Below are positions 18,701 through 28,683 of a stretch of DNA of 56,913 bases, in pieces (the stretch's first letter is position 1; each line of letters starts with the position of its first letter). The notes under the pieces were generated by a model, which had not been told where the DNA came from, did not search any database, and saw only the letters and a program-made list of their open reading frames with translations. The translations under genes and the position numbers were made by a program. Origin of the DNA: Beijerinckiaceae bacterium (GTDB lineage: Bacteria > Pseudomonadota > Alphaproteobacteria > Rhizobiales > Beijerinckiaceae); the NCBI GenBank assembly GCA_947452005.1, contig CANGBC010000012.1:1-56913 (forward strand), in the 5' to 3' direction.

Positions 18701-19331
18701 CATTCCCGAGGATAAACAGAAGAGCGTGTTTCGTGAATTTGAACGCTTGGCGCCTGCAGCGCGCCGTGCGCCGGGCCTTGGCCTCGGCCTGTCGATTGTC
18801 GAGCGGCTGAGCAAAGTGCTGATGCACCGCGTGCATCTGAAATCGGAACTGGGCAAAGGCTCCGTCTTTTGCGTCGATCTTCCCGTTGTGGCGGGGGCGC
18901 CCGTCACGCCGGAAGCGCGCGAGAGTGGCCCGCATGTGCATTTGCCACTCGCTGGGCTTGCCGTGCTCACCATCGACAATGAGCGGCGCATTCTGGATGG
19001 CATGGAAGCACTGCTCTCTGGCTGGGGCTGCAAGGTTGTGGCCGCTGCCAGCGAGAACGAAGCCGCCCGTATTCTGGCGCGGCTTGGCATTCTGCCCGAT
19101 GTGCTGATCGCCGATTATCATCTCGACGACACCAATGGGCTTTATGTGATCGCGTCTCTGCGCGACAAGATTGACGACAGCCTGCCTGCCATTCTGCTCA
19201 CAGCGGATCGTTCACCCGAAGTGCGCGACCGGGCAGCCGCCGCTGATGTTCACGTCCTGCACAAACCGCTGAAGCCTGCAGCGCTGCGCTCCTTGCTCAG
19301 CAAATGGCGCGCGAGCATGGCTGCAAATTGA
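15786..19331 (+). CDS. SLC5-domain hybrid sensor histidine kinase/response regulator
   Basis: This 1181-residue protein has an N-terminal sodium/solute symporter-like domain of about 12-13 helices (about 1-500), a PAS-type domain (about 648-760), a coiled coil (about 765-805), a HisKA domain with His820 in ASHDILQPLNAARLYATSL, an HATPase domain (N box LLQNLISNAIKY, G1 DTGLGIPEDK, G2 GLGLGLSIVERL) and a C-terminal receiver with Asp1110. The layout is that of CbrA/NahK/ErcS-type sensors, which couple a nutrient or ion to metabolic control. The ATG at 15786 follows GGAG. It ends directly against the convergent fad operon with no spacer. Confidence 0.9.
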   Translation: MIAGWAAVLTALVYICLLFAIAHYGDTHAHLFKGPRTRPFIYAMTLGLYCTSWTFFGSVGFASEKGLEFLPIYIGPILVVGLGYRFIQRIIRLAQSQNITSVADFVASRFGKSQPVAGLVALIAVVGAVPYIALQLKAISTSVLTTFLSFDAKYMLVASPGAGTIALLVTLLLAGFAMAFGTRHIDATEHQDGLVLAVAAESIVKLVAFICVGAYVTWGMFNGFSDLADRASTYPLLKIILADPPDLDTSFTTMLLSACCILLLPRQFHVTVVENRDERDVAKAAWIFPLYLVAINIFVLPLAIAGHLIFPDGAINRDMTVLALPLIDRSVLITLIGLVGGLSAATAMVVVSSVALAIMVSNDLVVPTLLRSRRMRDWIEKHDLGSLILIIRRVAIILLLLMAYSYYRVAGEAQLAQMGLLSFAAISQIAPAFLGGLLWSRATARGAIAGLMVGLIVWAYTLLIPSLDTNYLQLDGLISNGPLGMSYLRPTALLGSDMPRLVHGTFWSLTCNILAFIGFSLVRQPSAIERLQAQTFVGPSGLPLPPSFRLWGGGVTARELEATIGRYLGVERTQQAFAEFMNSRGLTFSKNLEADVHLLRFSEHLLASAIGAASSRLVLSILLRRRNVSRAAALRLIDDAASTLQQNRDMLQYALDFARQGITVCDSDLRLICWNRAFGELFDLPQDKLRMGTGLEEIVRFNAARGIYGEGPVDDFVTTRLERLVNESEPFRLRLYPPVSCVIEIRSSRLPDGGIVTTYTDVSDAVAAEEALERTNESLEQRVRERTEELMRLNKELAQAKQEADDANVSKTRFLAAASHDILQPLNAARLYATSLLERMDAKPVDPAQHEYGLARNLDASLESVEEILTALLDMSRLDAGAMKAEPSNFRLEEILRPLRIEFAPTAQEKGLDLRFVSSDVSIRSDRRLLRRLLQNLISNAIKYTPKGRVLVGCRRVGADMIRVEVWDTGLGIPEDKQKSVFREFERLAPAARRAPGLGLGLSIVERLSKVLMHRVHLKSELGKGSVFCVDLPVVAGAPVTPEARESGPHVHLPLAGLAVLTIDNERRILDGMEALLSGWGCKVVAAASENEAARILARLGILPDVLIADYHLDDTNGLYVIASLRDKIDDSLPAILLTADRSPEVRDRAAAADVHVLHKPLKPAALRSLLSKWRASMAAN

Positions 19332-21539
19332 TCAGGCCGCCTCTTTTGCCTTTGCGAAACGCCCGTAAAACGTCTCCTTGGCAGCAGCCATATCAAGCAG
19401 CAGGCCACAAGGCTTGAAACGCTCCCCGTATTTTTTGGCCAGATGATCGCAGAGCAGAACAAATTCGCTGACGCCCATGCCATCAATATAGCTCAGCGTG
19501 CCACCTGAATAAGGCGCAAAGCCAAAGCCCAGAATGGAGCCCACATCCGCCTCGCGCGGATCGGTGATGACGCCTTCTTCCACCGTGCGGGCGGCTTCCA
19601 GCGCCTGCGTCACCAGAAAACGTTGCTTCATCTCCGCGATATCAAGCAAATCTGGATTGAGCTTCACGCTTTGCAGATCAGCCAGCCCCGCCCACAGACG
19701 CTTGGCGCCTTTCTCGGGATAATCATAAAAGCCTTTGCCATTCTTGCGGCCTAGCCGCCCATGTGTGTTGACGAGGGCGTCGAGCAAGCGCTCTTGCGCG
19801 GGATCAGCCGCCGCCGCGCCCAGATCCGCCTTTGTGGCCTGCAGAATTTTCCACGCCAGATCGAGCGCCACTTCATCATTCAGCGATAATGGCCCAACCG
19901 GCATGCCCGCCATGCGCGCGACATTTTCGACCATGGCTGGCGGCACGCCTTCCATCAGCATGAGATGGCCTTCGCGCACATAATTCAGCACGCAGCGATT
20001 GGCATAAAAGCCGCGTGAATCATTGACCACAATCGGTGTCTTGCGCAGCAACCGCACGAAATCGAGCGCGGTCGCCAGAGCACGCTCGCCCGTCTCCTTG
20101 CCCTGGATGACCTCCACCAGCATCATCCGCTCGACAGGCGAGAAGAAATGGATGCCGAGGAAATCAACTGGGCGCGCAAAGTTTTTGGCGAGCGAGGAAA
20201 TCGGCAAGGTCGATGTGTTGGAAGCAAAGATCGCGTCCGCGCGCATGGCGGCTTGCGCCTTGGCAATGGCCTGCGCCTTGACATTACGGTCTTCGAACAC
20301 AGCCTCGATAACGAGATCGCAGTCGCTGAGTGCTGCATAATCGTCGCTGGGAAAAATATGGGCGAGCAGGGCATCGCGCTCGGCTGTCTTGGCGCGACCT
20401 TTGGCAATCTGATCGCTCATGAGTTTGTGCGAATGCGCCTTGCCGCGCTCGGCACCCTCCAGCGTCTGATCAATCAATGCGACATCAATGCCGTTCAACG
20501 CCGCCACATAAGCAATGCTGGCACCCATAAAGCCAGCACCAATAATGCCGACCTTGCTGATCTTGGTGGGCGCCACAGATTTGGGACGCCGCGCGCCTTT
20601 GTTCAATTCACCCATGGAAACAAACAGCGAGCGGATCATCGCGCGCGCTTCTTTCGTGCCCAGAATATGTGCGAACCAGCGGCTCTCGACGCGCAGCGCC
20701 AAATCCATCGGCAATTGCAGGCCCTCAAAAGCCGCCTGCAAAATGGCTTTAGCGGCAGGGTAATTATCCTGCGTCTCGCGCCGATAAATCGCATTGGCAG
20801 CAGGCCAGACCATCATGCCAGCGGGCGAATAGACGCGACCTGATGGTGGTTTGAATTTGGGATCATCCCAAGGGGCGACACCCTTGTTGCCTGCGAGAAT
20901 CCAAGCGCGTGCTTTGTCGTGCAACTCTGCAAGCGGCGCGACTTCATGCAAAAGCCCCATGCCTTTGGCTGCATTGGCGCGCAATTGCTCGCCTTTGAAC
21001 AGCATTTGCAAAGCGTCCCCCGTCGGCATGAGACGGATCACACGCTGCGTGCCGCCAGCACCGGGGAAAAGCCCGACTTTGATTTCAGGCAGGCCGACGC
21101 GGGTTTTGGGATTGTCCGACGCAATGCGATAATGACAGGCCAGCGCCAGTTCAAACGCGCCCCCCAGACACACGCCATTGATGGCGGCGACCCAAGGCTT
21201 TCCGCTCACTTCAAGCTCGCGATAGAGCAGCGAGAGTCGGCGCGTGCCATCGAAAAATTCCTGCCGGGCAATCTTTTCGCCCTTGGTGCGCGCGGTCTCA
21301 ACATAGCGATGGCTGGAAGCTTCCAGCATGCCAAGATCGGCACCGCCCGAAAAACTGTCTTTGCCTGAGATGATCACGCAGCCTTTGATGCTGGCCTCTG
21401 ACGTGACATGGCGGATGACCTGCTCAAGCTCATCCATCACCCGTTCAGTGATGACATTCATCGAGCGGCCCGGCATGTCCCATGTGAGGGTTGCAATGCC
21501 ATCACCATCTGTATCGAAACGGAATTGTGTCAGGTTCAT
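19332..21539 (-). CDS. FadB/FadJ-type multifunctional beta-oxidation enzyme
   Basis: The 735-residue cytoplasmic protein joins an enoyl-CoA hydratase (about 1-200; oxyanion region [15 protein letters not shown], catalytic Glu in [18 protein letters not shown]) to a 3-hydroxyacyl-CoA dehydrogenase (NAD loop [14 protein letters not shown] near 330-345, the segment [17 protein letters not shown], and a C-terminal helical domain). It hydrates trans-2-enoyl-CoA and oxidises the 3-hydroxy product. It is the third gene of the operon acyl-CoA dehydrogenase, thiolase, FadB/J, starting 12 bases after the thiolase stop. Confidence 0.93.
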   Translation of the reverse strand: MNLTQFRFDTDGDGIATLTWDMPGRSMNVITERVMDELEQVIRHVTSEASIKGCVIISGKDSFSGGADLGMLEASSHRYVETARTKGEKIARQEFFDGTRRLSLLYRELEVSGKPWVAAINGVCLGGAFELALACHYRIASDNPKTRVGLPEIKVGLFPGAGGTQRVIRLMPTGDALQMLFKGEQLRANAAKGMGLLHEVAPLAELHDKARAWILAGNKGVAPWDDPKFKPPSGRVYSPAGMMVWPAANAIYRRETQDNYPAAKAILQAAFEGLQLPMDLALRVESRWFAHILGTKEARAMIRSLFVSMGELNKGARRPKSVAPTKISKVGIIGAGFMGASIAYVAALNGIDVALIDQTLEGAERGKAHSHKLMSDQIAKGRAKTAERDALLAHIFPSDDYAALSDCDLVIEAVFEDRNVKAQAIAKAQAAMRADAIFASNTSTLPISSLAKNFARPVDFLGIHFFSPVERMMLVEVIQGKETGERALATALDFVRLLRKTPIVVNDSRGFYANRCVLNYVREGHLMLMEGVPPAMVENVARMAGMPVGPLSLNDEVALDLAWKILQATKADLGAAAADPAQERLLDALVNTHGRLGRKNGKGFYDYPEKGAKRLWAGLADLQSVKLNPDLLDIAEMKQRFLVTQALEAARTVEEGVITDPREADVGSILGFGFAPYSGGTLSYIDGMGVSEFVLLCDHLAKKYGERFKPCGLLLDMAAAKETFYGRFAKAKEAA

Positions 21540-21551
21540 GTGTCGCCTCCC

Positions 21552-22760
21552 TCACACGCGTTCGATAATGGTGGCTGTGCCCATGCCAGCACCAATGCAC
21601 AAAGTGATGAGCGCGGTTGATTTGCCACTGCGCTCCAATTCATCAAGCGCCGTGCCCAAAATCATTGCGCCCGTCGCCCCCAGCGGATGGCCCAATGCAA
21701 TAGCCCCGCCATTCACATTGATCTTCGCATCGTCGAGATCAAAAGCCTGCGCATAGCGCAGCACCACAGCGGCAAAGGCCTCGTTGACTTCAAACAGATC
21801 AATATCATCAAGCGTCATGCCCGCACGCCTCAGCAGCTTGCGCGTGACATCGACTGGCCCGGTGAGCATCAAGGCAGGTTCAGACCCGATATTGGCAAAG
21901 GCGCGAATGCGCGCGCGGGGTTTCAGGCCTGCGGCTTTGCCGGCCTCCTCATTGCCAATCAGAACGGCGGCGGCACCATCAACAATGCCCGATGAATTGC
22001 CCGCATGATGCACATGCTCAAGCCGCTCAAGCTCGGGATGCGCCTGCAAAGCCACGGCGCCAAAGCCGCCCTGCTCGGCCATCATCACGAAAGAGGGTTT
22101 GAGCGCGGCCAGCGACTGCATGTCGGTGGAGGGGCGCATATGTTCATCACGCGCGAGAATGGTCATGCCATTCACATCGCGCACCGGCACGACAGATTTT
22201 GCAAAATGCCCGGCATCCCAAGCCTGCGCGGCGCGCTTCTGGCTTTCCACCGCATAGGCATCCACGACATCGCGCGAGAAGCCATATTTGGTGGCAATCA
22301 GATCAGCCGAAATCCCCTGCGGCATGAAGTAAGAGGGAATAGCAATCGCCGGATCAACCGGCCACGCACCGCCTGAGGCACCAATGCCGACACGGCTCAT
22401 GCTTTCCACACCACCGCCTACCGCCATGTCATGCTGACCCGACATGACCTGCGCGGCGGCAAAATTCACCGCATCGAGTCCCGACGCACAAAAGCGATTG
22501 ATCTGGATGCCAGGCACATGGTCGCCATATTGCGCGGTCAAGGCAGCTGCACGCGCAATATTGCCGCCTGCTTCGCCCACGGGATCCACGCAACCCATGA
22601 TGACATCATCAACAAGCTGCGTATCGAGATGATTGCGCTGGCGCAGCGCCGACAATGCGGTTGTCGCCAGACCAAGGGTCGAGACCTCATGCAGGGCGCC
22701 ATCGGCCTTGCCGCGTCCGCGTGGTGTGCGCACATGATCATAGATGAATGCCTGCGCCAT
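21552..22760 (-). CDS. acetyl-CoA C-acyltransferase (thiolase)
   Basis: The 402-residue thiolase cleaves 3-ketoacyl-CoA in beta-oxidation. The acyl-accepting nucleophile is Cys91 in [12 protein letters not shown]; the second catalytic pair is His in [15 protein letters not shown] and Cys in [11 protein letters not shown] near the C-terminus. It is the second gene of the fad operon, with 12-base gaps to both neighbours, and its partner is the FadB/J-type protein that follows. Confidence 0.93.
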   Translation of the reverse strand: MAQAFIYDHVRTPRGRGKADGALHEVSTLGLATTALSALRQRNHLDTQLVDDVIMGCVDPVGEAGGNIARAAALTAQYGDHVPGIQINRFCASGLDAVNFAAAQVMSGQHDMAVGGGVESMSRVGIGASGGAWPVDPAIAIPSYFMPQGISADLIATKYGFSRDVVDAYAVESQKRAAQAWDAGHFAKSVVPVRDVNGMTILARDEHMRPSTDMQSLAALKPSFVMMAEQGGFGAVALQAHPELERLEHVHHAGNSSGIVDGAAAVLIGNEEAGKAAGLKPRARIRAFANIGSEPALMLTGPVDVTRKLLRRAGMTLDDIDLFEVNEAFAAVVLRYAQAFDLDDAKINVNGGAIALGHPLGATGAMILGTALDELERSGKSTALITLCIGAGMGTATIIERV

Positions 22761-22772
22761 GGCGGCCTCCCC

Positions 22773-24566
22773 TTAAAAAGCTTCGGCCGGCATGGCCATG
22801 ATCGTCTCGGCACCTGTGGCAATGCGGGCATAACGTGCGGCCGCCTCTGGCATGATGCGCTCCATATAGAAACGCCCGGCGATCAGCTTCGCATCCATCT
22901 CAGCAGCCTGCGAGGCATCGGCATGTTTGCGCGCAAGGGCAGCTTTCGCAATAGCCAGCCACATATGGCCAAGCGCCACCAGACCAAACAGATGCATATA
23001 GTCGTTCGAGCCAGCGCCCGCATTGTCAGGCTTGGCCAGCGCATTCTGCATCAGCCACATGGTGGCTTTTTGTAAATGGTCGAAACCGCTTTTGAGGCCG
23101 CTGGCAAAAGGTGTCAGCTCCGCGTCGCCTTCAGCGTCCTTGATCGCCTGCCCCACTTGTTTGAACCAGGCCATAACCGCGCGACCATTGTCCTTTGGCA
23201 ATTTGCGCCCGACCAGATCAAGCGCCTGAATGCCATTCGCGCCTTCATAGATCATGGCAATGCGCGCATCGCGCACATATTGCTCCATGCCCCATTCACC
23301 AACATATCCATGCCCGCCAAACACCTGCTGGGCCTTCACCGTATTGTCGAAACCCACATCGGTGAGCACGCCCTTCAACACGGGGATGAGCAGAGACAGC
23401 GCGTCATCGGCTTCCATCCGTTCATGGGCGTCGGGCGAGCGATGCGCAATATCGCTTTGCAGAGCGGCCCAGAGAATGAGCGCACGCGCAGGCTCGTTGA
23501 AGGCGCGAATTTCGAGCAGCATGCGGCGCACATCGGGATGCACGATGATTGGATCCGCCGCCTTGTCTTTCTCTTTCGCCCCCGTCAGCGCGCGGCCCTG
23601 CAGGCGCTCACGCGCATAGGCAACCGCATTCTGATAGGCAATCTCCGACATGGAGAGGCCCTGCACGGCCACACCAAGGCGGGCTTCATTCATCATCACG
23701 AACATGGCGTTGAGGCCGCGATTTTCTTCGCCCACCAGCCAGCCGGTCGCATCATCATAATTCATCACACATGTGGCATTGCCGTGGATGCCCATCTTGT
23801 GCTCGATCGAGCCACACGACACGCCATTGCGCGCACCTGCATTGCCTTGTGCATCAGGCAGATATTTCGGCACGATGAAGAGCGAGATTCCCTTGGTGCC
23901 CGCAGGCGCACCTTCAATGCGCGCCAGCACAAGGTGAATGATATTGGAGGTGAGATCATGCTCACCCGCCGAGATGAAAATCTTCTGGCCCGTAATGGCA
24001 AACGAGCCATCATCCTTGCGCACAGCGCGTGATTTGATGAGACCAAGATCCGTGCCGCAATGCGGCTCGGTAAGATTCATCGTGCCGGCCCATTCGCCTG
24101 AAATCAGCTTGGGCAGATAGAGCGCTTTTTGTTCGTCATTGGCATGTTCAATGAGCGCGGCCTGCGCCCCGCGCGTGAGGCCCGGATAAAGCGAGAACGC
24201 CATATTGGCCGATGTCACAAATTCATTGATCACCGCCGCCAGCGTGTAAGGCAGGCCTTGCCCGCCATATTCGGTCGGACCCGCCAGACCAATCCAGCCG
24301 CCTTGCGCAAAGGCATCATAAGCAGCTTTGAAACCTTTGGGCGCGATCACCGAGCCATCGGGCGCGCGCTGACAGCCCTCACGGTCACCCGACATATTGA
24401 GAGGCAGCAGCACGTCTTCACAGATGCGGCCGCCTTCTTCGAGAATGGCTGCCACCATGTCGGGGCTGGCATCCTCAAAACCTGGCAGATGCGCGTAGCG
24501 CTCAAAGCCCAGCACATCCTGAAGAAGGAAAAGCACGTTCTCAACCGGCGCGCGATAGACAGGCAT
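22773..24566 (-). CDS. acyl-CoA dehydrogenase, long AcdB/FadE-like type
   Basis: The 597-residue FAD enzyme is the first gene of the operon and performs the alpha,beta-dehydrogenation step. It has the extended N-terminus of the 590-600-residue class (VENVLFLLQDVLGFERY), the flavin region MNLTEPHCGTDLGLIKSRA, KIFISAGEHD, the segment QVFGGHGYVGEWGMEQYVRDARIAMIYEGANGIQ with the probable catalytic glutamate, and the C-terminal helical extension. A perfect palindrome (24601-24624) sits 35 bases upstream of the start and probably controls the operon. Confidence 0.93.
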   Translation of the reverse strand: MPVYRAPVENVLFLLQDVLGFERYAHLPGFEDASPDMVAAILEEGGRICEDVLLPLNMSGDREGCQRAPDGSVIAPKGFKAAYDAFAQGGWIGLAGPTEYGGQGLPYTLAAVINEFVTSANMAFSLYPGLTRGAQAALIEHANDEQKALYLPKLISGEWAGTMNLTEPHCGTDLGLIKSRAVRKDDGSFAITGQKIFISAGEHDLTSNIIHLVLARIEGAPAGTKGISLFIVPKYLPDAQGNAGARNGVSCGSIEHKMGIHGNATCVMNYDDATGWLVGEENRGLNAMFVMMNEARLGVAVQGLSMSEIAYQNAVAYARERLQGRALTGAKEKDKAADPIIVHPDVRRMLLEIRAFNEPARALILWAALQSDIAHRSPDAHERMEADDALSLLIPVLKGVLTDVGFDNTVKAQQVFGGHGYVGEWGMEQYVRDARIAMIYEGANGIQALDLVGRKLPKDNGRAVMAWFKQVGQAIKDAEGDAELTPFASGLKSGFDHLQKATMWLMQNALAKPDNAGAGSNDYMHLFGLVALGHMWLAIAKAALARKHADASQAAEMDAKLIAGRFYMERIMPEAAARYARIATGAETIMAMPAEAF

Positions 24567-24600
24567 GTTTGCCTCCCTGCTGTTTCCGAACCCTGCATCT

Positions 24601-24624
24601 ATTTAGTTTACATATAAACTAAAT
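24601..24624. promoter_or_regulatory. perfect palindromic operator of the fad operon
   Basis: Ten-base arms ATTTAGTTTA and TAAACTAAAT are perfectly complementary, with a 4-base spacer CATA. It is strikingly AT-rich in GC-rich surroundings and lies between the MerR gene terminator and the acyl-CoA dehydrogenase start, where promoter elements must be. The MerR-family product encoded just upstream is the obvious candidate ligand, although TetR-type fatty-acid regulators also bind such sites. Confidence 0.75.
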
Positions 24625-24647
24625 CGAGAGGTGTTTCAAGTCCAGAA

Positions 24648-24683
24648 ACAAAAAGGCCCACCGGGGAGGATCCGGCGGGCCTT
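24648..24683 (-). terminator. intrinsic terminator after the MerR gene
   Basis: Minus-strand hairpin with 12-bp arms (24653-24664 and 24672-24683), one G-U pair on that strand, followed by a T run. It isolates the MerR gene from the fad operon, so the operon must have its own promoter. Confidence 0.82.
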
Positions 24684-24705
24684 GTGGCGAGCGAGCCTGT
24701 TCGAA

Positions 24706-25176
24706 TCAGGCGACAGCGACCGCCTGCTCGCTTGGCGAATCATGTCCGAGCATGCGCGCATGGGTTGCTCGCAGCTCTTCAATGGCCACATCCAGGTCGC
24801 GACGCTGCCGCTCCAGTAGAGTAATTTGCTCAACAACCTGGGTTGGCGCGAGCGCCAGCTCCCCGCCCACTGACTTATCCTCTGCTTCCTGAACCATGCC
24901 GCGAATTTCTGTGAGCGTGAAACCCAACTGTTTTCCCTTGAGAATCAGCTCAAGACGGGCGCGGGTCTTCTGGTCATAGAGGCGGGTCACGCCACGCCGG
25001 ATCGGCTGGATGAGACCCCTTTCCTCATAGAAACACAGAGCCCGCAAGCTCAGGCCATAGTTCCGGGAAACATCGCCTATCGTCATGAAATCACTATCGG
25101 AAACGGGTCGTTCAAAACCGAAAGGCCGGCTCTTGGGGGCAATCAGGGCGGAGCGGCGACTGTCCTCGGTCAGCAT
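24706..25176 (-). CDS. MerR family transcriptional regulator
   Basis: The 156-residue protein has a MerR winged helix (about 30-100: MTIGDVSRNYGLSLRALCFYEERGLIQPIRRG) followed by a helical dimerisation coil. A 30-residue extension precedes the usual MerR start, but the ribosome binding site AGAGG before 25176 supports the long form. There are no metal-binding cysteines at the effector end, so it is not a metal sensor. Close neighbours of this type regulate acyl-CoA catabolism, and here the gene sits directly upstream of the fad operon with the palindrome in between. Confidence 0.88.
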   Translation of the reverse strand: MLTEDSRRSALIAPKSRPFGFERPVSDSDFMTIGDVSRNYGLSLRALCFYEERGLIQPIRRGVTRLYDQKTRARLELILKGKQLGFTLTEIRGMVQEAEDKSVGGELALAPTQVVEQITLLERQRRDLDVAIEELRATHARMLGHDSPSEQAVAVA

Positions 25177-25446
25177 AGGAAACCTCTTTTCTTGAAATCA
25201 CGGCCGCAACCGTTACGGGAAGCGACACAAATATTGCAACGGTTGAGATTAATCCTGAGTCGCGTCATTTTGCAATCTGAGATTGTAACTTTTGGTCAGT
25301 ACAACCTGCGCTCGCTTTTGCCCTGTCCCAAAAAGGATCATGCTTAACGCCCTGTTTACCCTAAAGGGCGATGGTTCGGCTGGGCTCAAGGCAGCGATTC
25401 ATGCAAGCGCGATGGCCGCGCGGGATAGCTGCCCAACCCCGACGAG

Positions 25447-28400
25447 ATGATTGGAATGACGAAGGCGTTTCCTTGGAACAGTTTAGGCCACGCGGACGCC
25501 CGCGAGGCCGCCCGACTGGCCGCGCGACGCGCTGGCCTGACGCTGGGCCAATGGCTGGACACGACGCTCGCCGCCCATGCGGCCCCGCTGGGCCTGGACG
25601 CAGACGATCTCAACGACGACGAAAAAATTGATGCCATTGCGCAAGCGCTGGAAGTCGCCGCGCATGAAGTGGCCGAACAGAAGCGCCGCCGCGAAGATGT
25701 GTCGCCTGTGCGCCCGCGCGCCACCCGCTTTGATCTGCTGGATGCAGCCGCGCGCCGCGTCGACCGCGAAAGCGACTTGTCGGATGATGTCGCGCGCCGC
25801 ATTTCCGAAATCGAATCTTTGCTGATTGAACGCGCATTGCCGCGCGGTGGGCGCGCATCGGCCCCCGTTGCAGATCGCATTGAGGGACAACTTGCCCGCA
25901 TTGCGCAAAAGCTGCGGGCAGAACCAGTTGCACCCACCCGCCGATCGATCACACCACCGACACCCTCATCGCCAAGCGAAGTCACGCGCTTGCGCCGGCA
26001 GGTTGGCGATCTCGCCCGCTCGGTGGAGACCATAGCATCCAAGGGTATTGAACCCGCGCTGCGCGAGCTGATCGACAAGATCGACCAATCACGCGCCGAA
26101 GGTGTGAGCGAGGATTCGCTGGCACCTATCATCCATCTGCTCGCAGAAATGCGTCGTTCGGTGGAAAATACGCCCTCCCTTCTCGCCCGCGCCATGCGCG
26201 ATGATGTGGAAGCACTCAGCCTGCGCATCGACACATTGGCTGAAAGCGGTGTTGATCCGGCTTCCTTCACGCTTCTGCGCCAGCAGGTTGAGAGCATGGC
26301 CCATAGCCTGGCCGAAATGGCCGGGCGGATGAGCAAGCAAGACAATCTTGAGCAGCAGATCCGCGTGCTCACGCAACGCGTCGAAGATATGGCTGCCGTG
26401 CCGCGCGAACTGGCTGGCAAACTGATTGAGCTTGTTGAAGACATGCGCCGCTCCATTGAGCGGCTGGATACAAGCCCCGCCTTGCGCGCGTTGGAGCGCC
26501 GCATTGATCAGGCGATCCGGCACAATTCCGACATGCCGCCGATTGTTGATCATGTCTTGCAGGATGTGCGCCGTGCGGTGCAGACGCTTGCCGAACATCC
26601 TGCTCTGACCGCCATTCAGAAACGCGTGGCCGATCTTGCCGCCACCAGCGGGCAGTTGCCGCAGCAGATCGTCGAAACGCTGACGCATTTGCGCCATGCC
26701 ATCGAGCGGATGGAAGAAAACCATTCGCTCGCCGCACTCGAAGACAAACTGCAGGAAATGAGCCAGCGCGCCATGCCGGTGCCAGCCCATCTCACCGAAA
26801 GCCTGTCCGAAATCCGGCTCTCGATTGAGCGGCTGGCGGCAAACGCCGGTCTGCGCGGCTCATCCGACCATATGATGCGGCTAGAAAGCATTGAGCAGCG
26901 CGTCTCGCTCATTGCCGAGCGGTTGGAAACACCTCCCTTCCTGAACAAGTTTGAATCGCTTCATCAAGACATGATGATGCGGCTGGATCGCGCGAGCGGA
27001 ACGCTCTCGGATGATCAGGTCACCGCCATTCTCTCGCGCATTGAAGAGATGCAGCGCGCCATGGCACCGCCGTCATCGAACCGGCTGGAAGATCTCATCT
27101 CGCAACTGGCTGCCAAGATTGAGCGCATGACGGGCGCCGGCGCGGCTGATCCGCGCGCTTTGCAGGCGATTGAAAACCAGCTCTTGCGCATTGCCGAACG
27201 CCTCGAGCGCAATGGCAGCTCAACGGATGCCATCAGCACCGTTGAACGCAGCATCGCCGACGTGGTCTCGCAAATTGCCCGCGCCCGCGCACCTGAGCCC
27301 ATTGTGCCGGATGAAAGCGAACAGCGCGCGCAATCGACGCTGACCGCCGTGCATGAAACACTCGAGAAAGTGGTCGACCGCCTGGCCATGCTGGAAGGCG
27401 ATGTCGGCACGTTGCGCCGCCGCGAAGCCGCCGCTCCGCCTGTCGTGGTGCCAGCAGACGAGCCCATTCTCGCAGACCCATCTGTCAACAGACCTGTGCC
27501 CATGCCATTGGCACATGCCGCGCCCGATGTGCTGATTGAGCCAGGCACTGGTTTCAAGCCACCCATTCTCGACCACTTGCCCGACGCAACTGCACCGCAA
27601 GATGAGGCGGCGCAAGCGCGTCAGGATCTCGCCGTTGATGTGGATGCGCCGCGCGCTGCGCAGGCAAGTTTCATCGCCGCCGCGCGTCGTGCCACGCAAT
27701 TGACAGGTGCCCCGCCGCCACCCGTGCGTCACGATGAGCAAGACGCGATTGCGCGCGCCCGTGCCGTGGCCGAACAGCATGATGAAGATCGCGCCCGAAA
27801 TTCCGACAATGTGCGCCGCACCGTTTATGGCTGCACGGCCATTGCCCTGATTTTGGCAGGTTGGCAGTTTGCCCAGTCACCCAAGCGCCTGCAGGCTTTC
27901 AACCGCGCGCCTGTCGAACAGGCGAGCGTGACAAGCGCGCCAGAAACCATGCCCGCCACGCCCACGCGTACGCGCTCAACCGATGAATTGCTGCTGGAAC
28001 TGGCCCAAAACGGTCAGCCTGCAGCGCAAGCCGAACTTGCACTGCGCCATCTCGAAGGACGCAACATGCCGCGCGATCCTGAACAGGCGCTCGACTGGTT
28101 CCGCAAAGCGGCTGAACAGAATTTTGTGCCAGCGCAATATCGCCTCGGCACTTTGTATGAAAAAGGCATTGGCACCAAAGAAGATCAGAGTGCTGCGGCC
28201 CTTTGGTATGGCCGCGCCGCGCAAGGCGGCCATGTGCGCGCCATGCACAATCTGGGCGTGCTTCTGGCCAATGGCCTGAACGACAAGCCCGATTATGCAG
28301 GAGCCGCACGGCTGTTTCGCAAAGCCGCAGAACATGGCCTGCGCGATAGCCAATATAATCTGGCTGTTTTGCATGTGCGCGGCCTTGGCGTCGAAACCAA

Positions 28401-28683
28401 TCTGGTTGAAGCCTATAAGTGGTTCACGCTGGCCAGCAAACAGGGCGATATGGACGCGGCCAACAAGCGCGAGGACATCGCCAAGCGCCTCAACCCACCC
28501 CAAATCAATGAAGCGCGCACAGCCGCTGATGGCTTTGCGCAGGCCACGCCTGACCCAACAGTCAATGAACCCATGCCAGCGGAGGCCATCGTCAAAGCGC
28601 CCGAAACAACGCAGTCCTTTGCCACACCGCCGCAGGGCGATCTGCGCAAAAGAGGCGGCGAGCGCGTGACCATGTTGCCATGA
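25447..28683 (+). CDS. PodJ-like polar localisation protein with Sel1 repeats
   Basis: The 1078-residue protein resembles alphaproteobacterial PodJ-like proteins. Residues 1-90 hold a short conserved head (EAARLAARRAGLTLGQWLDTTL). About 100-690 is a long alpha-helical, coiled-coil region with a repeated I-ER-pattern and many MAxxL and RIEx heptads. A single membrane helix lies at about 790-810, followed by about four Sel1 repeats (850-1030; WFRKAAEQN, WYGRAAQGG, LFRKAAEHG, WFTLASKQGD) in the periplasm. Such proteins organise a cell pole. The start is uncertain (25447 or 25456). The DUF3429 gene overlaps its stop by four bases. Confidence 0.82.
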   Translation: MIGMTKAFPWNSLGHADAREAARLAARRAGLTLGQWLDTTLAAHAAPLGLDADDLNDDEKIDAIAQALEVAAHEVAEQKRRREDVSPVRPRATRFDLLDAAARRVDRESDLSDDVARRISEIESLLIERALPRGGRASAPVADRIEGQLARIAQKLRAEPVAPTRRSITPPTPSSPSEVTRLRRQVGDLARSVETIASKGIEPALRELIDKIDQSRAEGVSEDSLAPIIHLLAEMRRSVENTPSLLARAMRDDVEALSLRIDTLAESGVDPASFTLLRQQVESMAHSLAEMAGRMSKQDNLEQQIRVLTQRVEDMAAVPRELAGKLIELVEDMRRSIERLDTSPALRALERRIDQAIRHNSDMPPIVDHVLQDVRRAVQTLAEHPALTAIQKRVADLAATSGQLPQQIVETLTHLRHAIERMEENHSLAALEDKLQEMSQRAMPVPAHLTESLSEIRLSIERLAANAGLRGSSDHMMRLESIEQRVSLIAERLETPPFLNKFESLHQDMMMRLDRASGTLSDDQVTAILSRIEEMQRAMAPPSSNRLEDLISQLAAKIERMTGAGAADPRALQAIENQLLRIAERLERNGSSTDAISTVERSIADVVSQIARARAPEPIVPDESEQRAQSTLTAVHETLEKVVDRLAMLEGDVGTLRRREAAAPPVVVPADEPILADPSVNRPVPMPLAHAAPDVLIEPGTGFKPPILDHLPDATAPQDEAAQARQDLAVDVDAPRAAQASFIAAARRATQLTGAPPPPVRHDEQDAIARARAVAEQHDEDRARNSDNVRRTVYGCTAIALILAGWQFAQSPKRLQAFNRAPVEQASVTSAPETMPATPTRTRSTDELLLELAQNGQPAAQAELALRHLEGRNMPRDPEQALDWFRKAAEQNFVPAQYRLGTLYEKGIGTKEDQSAAALWYGRAAQGGHVRAMHNLGVLLANGLNDKPDYAGAARLFRKAAEHGLRDSQYNLAVLHVRGLGVETNLVEAYKWFTLASKQGDMDAANKREDIAKRLNPPQINEARTAADGFAQATPDPTVNEPMPAEAIVKAPETTQSFATPPQGDLRKRGGERVTMLP

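Noticed and set aside
22431..24032. Long plus-strand frames opposite the thiolase and acyl-CoA dehydrogenase genes
   Set aside because: They are His/Arg-rich antisense translations without ribosome binding sites, over well-identified enzymes.
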